This document shows, one piece after another, positions 57,360-64,000 of a stretch of 64,000 nucleotides of DNA. The notes under the pieces were generated by a model. That model was not told the origin of the DNA. It saw nothing but the letters and a program-made list of their open reading frames with translations, and did not search any database. Made by a program: the position numbers and the translations under genes. The stretch comes from Arcobacter suis CECT 7833 (lineage in GTDB: Bacteria > Campylobacterota > Campylobacteria > Campylobacterales > Arcobacteraceae). The stretch is from assembly GCF_003544815.1 (NCBI RefSeq), contig NZ_CP032100.1, positions 2,480,001 to 2,544,000 of the forward strand, written 5' to 3'. How positions within the stretch are numbered: the first letter of the stretch is position 1; the number at the start of each line of letters is the position of its first letter.

Positions 57360-58144
57360 AACATATCCTACTAACAAATGATGATGGTTTTGATGCAGTT
57401 GGATTAAAAGCCTTAATTGAGGCCTTAAAACCAATTGCTAAAATAACAGTTGTTGCACCAGCACGTAACAAATCTGCTTGTGGTCACTCATTAACTTTGG
57501 ATAAACCATTAAGAATGGTTTGGGTTGATGATGATTTTTATAAAGTTGATGATGGAAGTCCAACGGATTGTGTATTTATTTCAATAAGTGATTTATTCAA
57601 AGAAGGAAATATTCCTGATTTAGTAATTAGTGGAATAAATATTGGTGCAAATATGGGTGAAGATATTACATATAGCGGAACTGCCTCAGCTGCAATGGAG
57701 GCTGTAATTCATGGAATTCCTGCAATTGCAATCTCTCAAGTATGTAATGATAGATGTCAAGATATACAAAATAATTGGGATTTTGAACTGGCAAAGAGTG
57801 TAATTGAGGAACTTGCTAGCAAAATATTAGATAAAAATTTCCCATTAGATGAAAGAAAGTTTTTAAATGTTAATATTCCACCTATAAAAGCCAAAGACTG
57901 TAATGGTATAAAAGTTACAAAAGCAGGATTTAGAGAGTATGGAAATGATACTCATAGGCATCTAAATCCAAGAGGTGAAGAGTATTATTGGATTGGATTG
58001 CATCCATTACTTTGGAAACCATCAGAAAATAAAGATTGTGACTTTGAAGCAATAAAAGCTAATTATGTATCAATTACACCGATTATGCTTGATATGACTT
58101 CTTATAATGATATAAAATCAGTTGAAAACTGGTTAACTAAATAA
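57356..58144 (+). CDS. surE: 5'/3'-nucleotidase SurE
   Basis: Metal-dependent nucleotide phosphatase, 262 residues. The metal site is LLTNDDGFDAVGLKAL, with the second motif GINIGANMGEDITYSGTASAAMEA and the VVAPARNKSACGHSLTL loop. Translationally coupled to dnaE; length normal. Confidence 0.96.
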   Translation: MKHILLTNDDGFDAVGLKALIEALKPIAKITVVAPARNKSACGHSLTLDKPLRMVWVDDDFYKVDDGSPTDCVFISISDLFKEGNIPDLVISGINIGANMGEDITYSGTASAAMEAVIHGIPAIAISQVCNDRCQDIQNNWDFELAKSVIEELASKILDKNFPLDERKFLNVNIPPIKAKDCNGIKVTKAGFREYGNDTHRHLNPRGEEYYWIGLHPLLWKPSENKDCDFEAIKANYVSITPIMLDMTSYNDIKSVENWLTK

Positions 58145-58154
58145 AAGGAAACAG

Positions 58155-58418
58155 ATGAATTTTACAAACTCTTTACTAAAACATATTGACAAGTTAGTTG
58201 GTACGTTAAGATCAGATGAACAATTACAAGAGATATTAAAAAGAAAATTTACAAAAAAAGAGTATAAAATTTTTGTAGCTTTTGAAGAAGGAAAATCTAT
58301 TGAAGAGATTAAAACTCTTGTAAAAGATGATGAAGAAACAATTGAAAAACACTATAAAGTTGCTTGTAAAAAATTAAATCAAGAAAAATTTAAACAAGAA
58401 TTAGTATCTTACGAATAA
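58155..58418 (+). CDS. Small protein with sigma-region-4-like helices
   Basis: An 87-residue basic protein with no named family that I can give. Residues 30-78 (KFTKKEYKIFVAFEEGKSIEEIKTLV onward to HYKVACKKLN) have the spacing of a region-4 or LuxR-type helix-turn-helix. It follows surE by 10 bases with an AAGGAA ribosome binding site. A DNA-binding role is only suggested. Confidence 0.65.
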   Translation: MNFTNSLLKHIDKLVGTLRSDEQLQEILKRKFTKKEYKIFVAFEEGKSIEEIKTLVKDDEETIEKHYKVACKKLNQEKFKQELVSYE

Positions 58419-58428
58419 GATACTAATT
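58399..58428. terminator. Bidirectional terminator hairpin, 13-bp stem
   Basis: Arms 58399-58411 and 58416-58428 pair perfectly around CGAA. The stop of the small plus-strand gene starts the right arm, and the stop of the opposing YbeD-like gene lies 2 bases beyond it. Confidence 0.7.
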
Positions 58429-58430
58429 AA

Positions 58431-58694
58431 TTATAAAACCATTTTAATATTAGAATGGTCACCTAACATTTTATAAATCTCTGTTCTATCATCGTCATTA
58501 TGAACCAAAAGTTCAAGAGTATAACTTTTATATTTACCTTTACTACTAACTTTTGACTCTTTAACTTTATGTTCTCTACTTGAAACAACTTCTTTTACAG
58601 TTACATGTATATCAATATGTTCTAAAACAACTAGTTTATATTCCCAAGAACATGGATAATTTAGAACTAATTTTTCTTTGCTTAAATCAATCAT
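58431..58694 (-). CDS. YbeD/DUF493 family protein
   Basis: An 87-residue protein of the YbeD-like group, to which Helicobacter HP0495 belongs. The [13 protein letters not shown] start and the central [28 protein letters not shown] match that ferredoxin-like small fold. Biochemical role unknown. The start overlaps the end of moaC by 8 bases, a pairing also found in Campylobacter. Confidence 0.8.
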   Translation of the reverse strand: MIDLSKEKLVLNYPCSWEYKLVVLEHIDIHVTVKEVVSSREHKVKESKVSSKGKYKSYTLELLVHNDDDRTEIYKMLGDHSNIKMVL

Positions 58695-59175
58695 TATTTA
58701 AATCCTCTCTAATAAAATCACCACTTTTACCACCTGATTTTTTCTCTAATTGCACATTAGAAATAACCATAGATTTATCAATTGCTTTTACCATATCATA
58801 AATAGTCAATAATCCAATAGAAACACCTGTTAAGGCTTCCATTTCAACACCAGTTTGTCCATTTAGTTTAGCTGTAACAATTAGTTTAAAGCCTGGTAAT
58901 TCAGCTTTTTCTTCAACATCACAATTTATTCCACTCAATAACAAAGGATGACACATAGGAATTAAATCACTTGTTTTCTTCACACCCATAATTGCGGCAA
59001 CTACAGCTGTTTGTAAAACTGGACCTTTTTTTGTATTATTTGAAATAATCGCTTCAAATGCATCTTGTGACATAGAAATTTCACCACTTGCAATTGCAAC
59101 TCTTCTAGTTTCATATTTATCAGAAACATCAACCATTTTAGGTCTGTTATTATCATCTAAGTGTGTTAAATTCAA
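58687..59175 (-). CDS. moaC: Cyclic pyranopterin monophosphate synthase MoaC
   Basis: Second enzyme of molybdenum cofactor synthesis. The family runs through [35 protein letters not shown] and [22 protein letters not shown], with the catalytic lysine/aspartate in the last. 162 residues, standard length. It is the first gene of a two-gene operon with the YbeD-like gene and diverges from rpsU. Confidence 0.96.
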   Translation of the reverse strand: MNLTHLDDNNRPKMVDVSDKYETRRVAIASGEISMSQDAFEAIISNNTKKGPVLQTAVVAAIMGVKKTSDLIPMCHPLLLSGINCDVEEKAELPGFKLIVTAKLNGQTGVEMEALTGVSIGLLTIYDMVKAIDKSMVISNVQLEKKSGGKSGDFIREDLNND

Positions 59176-59250
59176 AATATTCCTTTGTATTAAAAGTCAA
59201 TTATATTCTAATATTTGTTAAAGTTAAATAAGGATTAAGTAAACTTTAAA

Positions 59251-59256
59251 TATAAT
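59251..59256 (+). promoter_or_regulatory. Candidate -10 box for rpsU
   Basis: TATAAT 39 bases before the proposed rpsU start, inside the moaC/rpsU divergent interval. Confidence 0.45.
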
Positions 59257-59294
59257 GCAAACCTAAAATTTTAAAAAGAAAGTGGGTGATTTTA

Positions 59295-59507
59295 GTGCCA
59301 GGCATAAAAGTTAAAGATAGCGAATCTTTCGACGAAGCTTATAGAAGATTTAAAAAACAATGTGATAGAAATCTTATTGTTACAGAAACTAGAGCTAGAA
59401 GATATTTTGAACCAATGACAGAAATTAGAAAAAAACAAAAAATATCTGCTAGAAAGAAAATGTTAAAAAGATTATATATGTTAAGAAGATACGAATCAAG
59501 ATTATAA
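59295..59507 (+). CDS. rpsU: 30S ribosomal protein S21
   Basis: Small basic ribosomal protein, 70 residues. The sequence from [20 protein letters not shown] to the end [15 protein letters not shown] is highly conserved in Campylobacterota. The start is GTG at 59295-59297, which gives the usual PGIKV N-terminus; another GTG at 59286 would add only Met-Ile-Leu and fits less well. GGGTGA upstream can serve as ribosome binding site. It is transcribed alone. Confidence 0.95.
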   Translation: MPGIKVKDSESFDEAYRRFKKQCDRNLIVTETRARRYFEPMTEIRKKQKISARKKMLKRLYMLRRYESRL

Positions 59508-59522
59508 TATTTTGATTTGTAA

Positions 59523-59552
59523 AAGCAAAACTCTATTTATAGGGTTTTGTTT
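59523..59552 (+). terminator. rpsU terminator hairpin
   Basis: Arms 59523-59536 and 59539-59552 pair with two G-T wobbles over 14 positions, starting 15 bases after the rpsU stop; the 3' arm runs into GTTTTGTTTCTT. It is the best rho-independent-like terminator in the window. Confidence 0.7.
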
Positions 59553-59589
59553 CTTACATAAGCTAAAAAACAAAATTCAAATTGAAGAT

Positions 59590-59955
59590 TTACTTCAACT
59601 CAAACTGAGAAATATACTCTTTTCCCCTATAAATTATTTTAAAATCCCATTTACCATTTTCTCTACCATCAATATATCGGTAATCATATGCAGAACTATC
59701 ACCTGCTGGAATCAACATTTCTCTTGTTCTTGAAATTTCACCAGTTGGACTAACCCAATGAATTATAATTTGTTGCTCATTTTCATCTCTAATTATTTCA
59801 AATTTACATATAATTGAATTTTCATCTTCTAAAATTAAACAATCCACATTAGGATTGTAAGGAATATTTCCACTTACTTCTTGTTTATTTAATAAATTAT
59901 CTTCTGCAAATAGTACATTAATAAGTAATAAAAAAGAAACTATATACTTAGTCAT
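59590..59955 (-). CDS. Small secreted protein of unknown function
   Basis: A 121-residue protein with a signal peptide (KYIVSFLLLINVLFAED, cleavage after FA). The mature part is beta-rich (QIIIHWVSPTGEISRTREMLIP; WDFKIIYRGKEYISQFEL) with two cysteines, VDCLI and IICKF, 11 residues apart, which may pair. I do not recognise the family. The 166 bases upstream to bpt (59956-60121) hold only A/T-rich sequence. It faces rpsU. Confidence 0.7.
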   Translation of the reverse strand: MTKYIVSFLLLINVLFAEDNLLNKQEVSGNIPYNPNVDCLILEDENSIICKFEIIRDENEQQIIIHWVSPTGEISRTREMLIPAGDSSAYDYRYIDGRENGKWDFKIIYRGKEYISQFELK

Positions 59956-60121
59956 TTTTCTCTCTTTCTTTTATATTTATATATTTAATAAAATGTTGTC
60001 ATTAATACTATTGTTAATGTTGAGCCATTAAAAAAATTGCTCTTTAGTAAATTTTACTAAGTAATAGCTAATAAACTACGAGATTATAACACAAAATATT
60101 CTACTTACTATAAACTCTATA

Positions 60122-60859
60122 TTATAATTTATTATTTTCCCAAATTGATGTTTCATTAAGAGTTGGTCTATTCTTTAATATCTCAAAAGGAGAATACGCC
60201 TCTTTATATCCCATAGAAAAATGATCTTTTATCCAATATCCTAAATATATATATGGAATATTTAACTCTTTTGCAATTTTGATTTGTGCAAGAATAGAAA
60301 ATTTACCTATTGATAAATCACCATAAGAGTGATCATAATAACAATAAATTGCTGAAATTGAATTTGGCAAAATATCAACCAAAGCAACACCTATTAATTT
60401 ATCATCTTTAATATACAAAAACTCTTTTGCATACTCTTCTTTTGCTTCCACATAAGACTTCATATAATCATCTGGTTCAATTGGAGTATAGGGCCAATCT
60501 TTTTTATCATTCATGAATCTGTGATATTTATCATAAAGATTTAGATGTTCCATTGTAAGAGATGGTGGTCTTATATAAAGTTTTGTATCTTTATTTTTTG
60601 CTATTACTCTTTTTTCTGATTTTGAGAATTTATAATTCTTTACATCAATTCTCATCGAAACACATTTATTACAAGATTTACATTCTGGTACAAAATGCAT
60701 TCTACCAAATCTTCTCCAACCTCGCTCTAACATATCTTGATAACTTGAAGTTGAACAAGAATAAATATATCTATATCTAATATCAGATATTTTATCTTCA
60801 AAATAAGAACAGTTTCTATTCTCTTCTAAAAATTCAATATCTGGATTCTGTATTTGCAT
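60122..60859 (-). CDS. bpt: Aspartate/glutamate leucyltransferase Bpt
   Basis: Adds leucine from leucyl-tRNA to proteins with N-terminal Asp or Glu, marking them for ClpS/ClpAP. The N-terminal cluster CKSCNKCVSMRIDV and the GNAT-like C-terminal YIYLGYWIKDHFSMGYKEAYSPFEIL are typical. The start is ATG at 60857-60859, just after the trpA stop; 14 codons of open frame upstream belong to trpA. 245 residues. Confidence 0.92.
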   Translation of the reverse strand: MQIQNPDIEFLEENRNCSYFEDKISDIRYRYIYSCSTSSYQDMLERGWRRFGRMHFVPECKSCNKCVSMRIDVKNYKFSKSEKRVIAKNKDTKLYIRPPSLTMEHLNLYDKYHRFMNDKKDWPYTPIEPDDYMKSYVEAKEEYAKEFLYIKDDKLIGVALVDILPNSISAIYCYYDHSYGDLSIGKFSILAQIKIAKELNIPYIYLGYWIKDHFSMGYKEAYSPFEILKNRPTLNETSIWENNKL

Positions 60860-60861
60860 AA

Positions 60862-61614
60862 TTATTCGTTTATTTTTTCTTTTATTTCTTTTGCAACGCA
60901 AGAGATTTTTTTAATTTTTTCATCATTTGATAAACTATCATCAATTATATGTTTTACAAATGCACTTCCAACAATTACTCCATCAACACCCATAACTTTT
61001 TCTTTACAACTGTTTTCATCAACACCAAAACCAATATATAAAGGTGTGTTAGAATATTTTCTTATATTTTCAATAATTTTTGATAAATCTTCTTTTTGTC
61101 CACTTCCAGTAATTCCAGCATAAGCAACCATATAAATAAACTTTTGTGACTCTGTAACAATTTGTTTAATTCTCTCTTCACTATCAGTTGGTGCAACAAA
61201 AGAAACATTTACTTTATTATATTTTTTAAATAAATCTTCAAAATTTTGAGCCATTTCATAAGGTAAATCAGGAATTATTGTTCCTTTTATCCCAAACTCT
61301 TGCGCTTTTTGTAAGAATTTTTCCATTCCATAATGATAAAATGGATTTAAATATCCCATCCATAAAGTATCTATATCTTTAGCTATTTTTGAAGAAACTT
61401 CAAATAAATCTTTTAACTTAAATCCATTATTTAAAGCTATTAGATTTGCTTTTTCAATAACAGGACCATCAGCGACTGGATCTGAAAATGGAATTCCAAG
61501 TTCAAGTGTATCAACTCCAGCTTCTTTCATACTATATGCTAAATCTATTGTAAAATTATTATTTGGAAAAGATGAAGTGATATATCCAACTAGCTTTTTA
61601 TCATTTTGTTTCAT
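60862..61614 (-). CDS. trpA: Tryptophan synthase alpha chain
   Basis: Cleaves indole-3-glycerol phosphate to indole. TIM-barrel blocks: LVGYITSSFPNN, LELGIPFSDPVADGPVIEKAN with the catalytic glutamate and aspartate, GTIIPDLPYEMA, and YAGITGSGQKEDL with IGFGVDE. The start is ATG at 61612-61614, nine bases after AGGA; the open frame upstream is not conserved. No trpB is adjacent. Confidence 0.95.
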   Translation of the reverse strand: MKQNDKKLVGYITSSFPNNNFTIDLAYSMKEAGVDTLELGIPFSDPVADGPVIEKANLIALNNGFKLKDLFEVSSKIAKDIDTLWMGYLNPFYHYGMEKFLQKAQEFGIKGTIIPDLPYEMAQNFEDLFKKYNKVNVSFVAPTDSEERIKQIVTESQKFIYMVAYAGITGSGQKEDLSKIIENIRKYSNTPLYIGFGVDENSCKEKVMGVDGVIVGSAFVKHIIDDSLSNDEKIKKISCVAKEIKEKINE

Positions 61615-61701
61615 TAAAAAAAATCCTATTTTATATTTGCTTTCTATTTTAACAAAATTCATCTTTATTTATAAAACAAATCCTTAGAATAACTTATATT
61701 T

Positions 61702-61710
61702 TGATATAAT
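61702..61710 (+). promoter_or_regulatory. Extended -10 promoter for panB
   Basis: TGA-TATAAT, a perfect extended -10, lies 38 bases before the panB ATG in the trpA/panB divergent interval; AAGG precedes the start. Confidence 0.55.
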
Positions 61711-61747
61711 CAAGACTAAATACAAATAAATTTATTAAGGTTTTTAA

Positions 61748-62557
61748 ATGAGTATTATAAAAAATGATTTTGAAAAGATGAACATCACAAAAATTAGAAA
61801 TTCAAAAAATAATAAAAAACTTACAGTAATTACAGCATATGATGCACTTTTTGCAAAACTTTTTGAAGAAATAGCTGATATGATACTTGTAGGAGATAGT
61901 TTAAATATGAGTTTTGCAGGTCGGGAAGACACTCTTTCTGCAACTTTAAACCAAATGATTTATCACACAAATGCTGTTTGTACAGGCGCTCCAAAAGCCT
62001 TTGTAATTACAGATATGCCTTTTGGAACTTATATTAATAAAGATGAAGCTTTAAAAAATTGCATAGAAGTATATAGACAGACAAAAGCTGCTGCGGTTAA
62101 AATTGAAGGTGGAGCTGATAAAGCTGACATTATTAAACATCTAACTACAAATTCAATAGCTGTTATGGGACATATTGGACTAATGCCACAATATGTAAGA
62201 AGTGAAGGTGGATATAAAGTTAGAGGAAAAACTCACCAAGACGAAAAACAATTAATTGATGATGCAATTGCCGTTGAAAAAGCTGGAGCTTTTGCTATTG
62301 TTGTTGAAGGTGTAATGAGCAATGTTGCAAAAAAAATCACTGAAGCGGTAAATATTCCAATAATTGGAATTGGAGCTGGAAATGTAACTGATGGTCAAGT
62401 TTTGGTTTGGTCTGATATGTTAGGATTTTTTGAAGAGTTCAAACCAAAATTTGTAAGACACTATTTAAATGGAGCAGATCTTGTAAAAGAAGCTGTAAAT
62501 CAATATAGAAATGATGTTCAAGATAGTTCATTTCCATCAGCAGAAGAAGAGTATTAA
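61748..62557 (+). CDS. panB: 3-methyl-2-oxobutanoate hydroxymethyltransferase PanB
   Basis: First committed step of pantothenate synthesis. Family blocks: VITAYDALFAKLFEEIADMILVGDSLNMSFAG with the metal aspartate, AVKIEGGADKA, GHIGLMPQYV and GIGAGNVTDGQVLVWSDMLG. 269 residues, standard. Separated from ruvB by 27 bases. Confidence 0.96.
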   Translation: MSIIKNDFEKMNITKIRNSKNNKKLTVITAYDALFAKLFEEIADMILVGDSLNMSFAGREDTLSATLNQMIYHTNAVCTGAPKAFVITDMPFGTYINKDEALKNCIEVYRQTKAAAVKIEGGADKADIIKHLTTNSIAVMGHIGLMPQYVRSEGGYKVRGKTHQDEKQLIDDAIAVEKAGAFAIVVEGVMSNVAKKITEAVNIPIIGIGAGNVTDGQVLVWSDMLGFFEEFKPKFVRHYLNGADLVKEAVNQYRNDVQDSSFPSAEEEY

Positions 62558-62584
62558 CATGAAAATTTTAAGCGGAGCTTTAGT

Positions 62585-63622
62585 GTGGAGAGATTAGTAG
62601 AAGTTGAGTCAGTATCTTTTGAAGAAGAAAATAGTGAAGTAAGTCTGCGTCCTTCAAACTGGGATGATTATATAGGTCAAGAAAAAATCAAAAAAAATTT
62701 AAAAGTATTTATAGAAGCAAGTAAAAAAAGAAAAGAAGCCTTAGACCACATACTTTTTTATGGACCTCCAGGACTTGGGAAAACTACACTTTCTTATCTT
62801 ATTTCAAATGAAATGAACACAAATATCAAAGTAACAGCTGGACCAATGATTGAAAAAAGCGGTGATTTAGCTGCAATTTTAACAAACCTTGAAGAGGGAG
62901 ATATTTTATTTATTGATGAAATTCACCGACTTTCACCTACAGTTGAAGAGATTTTATATCCTGCAATGGAAGATTATAGATTAGATATTATAATTGGTTC
63001 AGGGCCTGCTGCTCAAACTGTAAAAATTGATTTACCAAGATTTACATTAATTGGAGCAACAACAAGAGCTGGAATGTTATCAAATCCTTTAAGAGAAAGA
63101 TTTGGAATGCATTTTAGAATGCAATTTTATAATCAAGATGAATTATCAAAAATTATTCAAAAAGCAGCATTTAAATTAACTAAATCTTGTGAAAATGATG
63201 CAGCCTTTGAAATATCAAGAAGAAGTAGAGGAACTCCAAGGGTGGCTTTAAGACTTTTAAAAAGAGTAAGAGATTTTGCAGAAGTTGAAAATGAAAATAC
63301 AATTCATCTTTCAAGATGTAAATATGCTCTAGATGAGTTAGGAGTAAATGAGAGTGGTTTTGATGAAATGGATATAAATCTTCTTGAATTATTAGTTTCA
63401 AATAGAGGAAAACCAATGGGACTTTCTACAATGGCAGCAGCTTTAAGTGAAGATGAGGGAACAATTGAAGATGCAATTGAACCATATTTACTAGCAAACG
63501 GTTATATAGAGAGAACAGCAAGGGGAAGAATAGCATCTTTGAAGACTTATGAAATGTTTAGACTTTCATATCCAGAAAGTCCAAAACTTGATGATGATTT
63601 AAACCAAGGAAAACTATTTTGA
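62585..63622 (+). CDS. ruvB: Holliday junction branch migration helicase RuvB
   Basis: AAA+ motor of the RuvABC resolvasome. Walker [16 protein letters not shown], Walker [33 protein letters not shown], sensor 1 [21 protein letters not shown] with the arginine finger, and a winged-helix C-terminus ([18 protein letters not shown]). The start is GTG at 62585-62587 with GGAG upstream, giving the family N-terminus MERLVEVES. 345 residues. Confidence 0.97.
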   Translation: MERLVEVESVSFEEENSEVSLRPSNWDDYIGQEKIKKNLKVFIEASKKRKEALDHILFYGPPGLGKTTLSYLISNEMNTNIKVTAGPMIEKSGDLAAILTNLEEGDILFIDEIHRLSPTVEEILYPAMEDYRLDIIIGSGPAAQTVKIDLPRFTLIGATTRAGMLSNPLRERFGMHFRMQFYNQDELSKIIQKAAFKLTKSCENDAAFEISRRSRGTPRVALRLLKRVRDFAEVENENTIHLSRCKYALDELGVNESGFDEMDINLLELLVSNRGKPMGLSTMAAALSEDEGTIEDAIEPYLLANGYIERTARGRIASLKTYEMFRLSYPESPKLDDDLNQGKLF

Positions 63623-64000
63623 AAGCAGCTTATTTTTTAATTGCAATTGCAATTGTTATGATTTTTTTTATGGTAGAACTTTTTAATCCATTTTTAAAAG
63701 CAATTTGTGTATCACTTTTATTAGCTGTTGCAACAAGTTCTTTAACTTTATACTTAGAAAATAGATTGAAAAGCCGTTTTTTTGCTACATCAATTATGAC
63801 AATAGCATTAACATCCCTATTCTTTATACCAATTTTATATTGTATATTCTCTTTTGCTGATTTTTTCAATAAAGTTGACCAAGTTTCTTTAATTAAAAAT
63901 CTGGATGACATGAAAATATTTGTTCAAAAATCATTAGAAGATTTAAGATTTTTGAATGATTTATTAAATCAAATCATATCAAAATTTGATGTTGGTAAAA
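63619..64000 (+). CDS. AI-2E family permease (partial, runs off window)
   Basis: The TTG at 63619-63621 overlaps the ruvB stop and has AAGGA eight bases upstream. The 127 visible residues begin with two hydrophobic helices ([44 protein letters not shown]), then another at about 55-75 ([23 protein letters not shown]), and a helical periplasmic loop. This is the N-terminal pattern of the AI-2E/PerM permease family, and a gene of this family follows ruvB in Campylobacter. Substrate unknown. Confidence 0.8.
   Translation, partial: MKAAYFLIAIAIVMIFFMVELFNPFLKAICVSLLLAVATSSLTLYLENRLKSRFFATSIMTIALTSLFFIPILYCIFSFADFFNKVDQVSLIKNLDDMKIFVQKSLEDLRFLNDLLNQIISKFDVGK

Noticed and set aside
60860-60901. 14-codon N-terminal extension of Bpt
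   Set aside because: Falls within the end of trpA and consists of Lys/Arg repeats; the family N-terminus begins at 60859.
61615-61662. 16-codon N-terminal extension of TrpA
   Set aside because: Not conserved in TrpA; the ATG at 61614 has AGGA and gives the normal length.
1-64000. rRNA, tRNA, CRISPR, transposase or prophage elements
   Set aside because: The short intergenic gaps show no cloverleaf, spacer-repeat pattern, transposase gene or integrase; none can be supported.

Overview
The window is a strongly A+T-rich stretch of chromosome from a Campylobacterota bacterium, most likely an Arcobacter-type organism. The pointers are: a complex I operon in which the NuoE and NuoF slots hold unrelated-looking proteins, as in Campylobacter; an MqnD-like gene of the futalosine menaquinone route beside it; the gene order fabZ-lpxA-clpX-mreB-mreC, also known from Campylobacter; an extended QueH; and protein sequences that read as Arcobacteraceae. 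It is dense, mostly core genome. No rRNA, tRNA, CRISPR array, insertion sequence or prophage gene was seen, and no gene-free stretch exceeds 300 bases.

Layout. 1-3139 (minus): mqnD-like, murB and the 5' two thirds of topA. 3262-17166 (minus): the complete nuoA-N operon. 17364-19466 (minus): an unrecognised AAA ATPase with a small membrane-anchored partner. 19576-22550 (plus): two tandem Sel1-type lipoproteins and a SulP transporter. 22567-29238: a small orphan gene, then a TetR regulator divergent from a complete RND tripartite efflux operon with an 18-bp operator-like palindrome between them. 29253-35429: endonuclease IV, an NDH-2-like flavoprotein, a haem-sensor/EAL protein, an NSS transporter and a lipoprotein whose only possible start appears to be AUA. 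35496-42014 (plus): queH-lpxB, then fabZ-lpxA-clpX-mreB-mreC. 42004-50257: ribE (minus), mnmG, an orphan gene, ccoG, pyrG, recJ. 50252-51519 (minus): two overlapping FlgO-like lipoproteins. 51682-58418 (plus): a DJ-1 family protein, an LpxH-like phosphoesterase, a patatin, dnaE, surE and a small gene. 58431-64000: a YbeD-like gene, moaC, rpsU, a small secreted protein, bpt, trpA, panB, ruvB and the start of an AI-2E family permease gene.

How the genes work together. Respiration dominates the left part: complex I feeds menaquinone, mqnD-like belongs to menaquinone synthesis, and the NDH-2-like protein may oxidise NADH in place of the missing NuoE/NuoF module. Envelope building is spread over murB, lpxB, fabZ, lpxA, mreBC, the LpxH-like enzyme and the patatin. 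Export, signalling and nutrient transport come from the RND pump, the c-di-GMP phosphodiesterase, SulP and the NSS carrier.

The observations most worth following are: (1) the 268-residue protein in the NuoF slot aligns along its whole length with the C-terminal half of the adjacent NuoG, so it looks like a NuoG-derived paralogue; (2) the AUA-start lipoprotein at 35040-35429; (3) a four-codon leader with an A7 tract that owns the good ribosome binding site in front of sulP; (4) a long hairpin between ribE and mnmG; and (5) convergent gene pairs whose stop codons lie in or next to perfect terminator palindromes. I did not find a clear new defence or mobile system.
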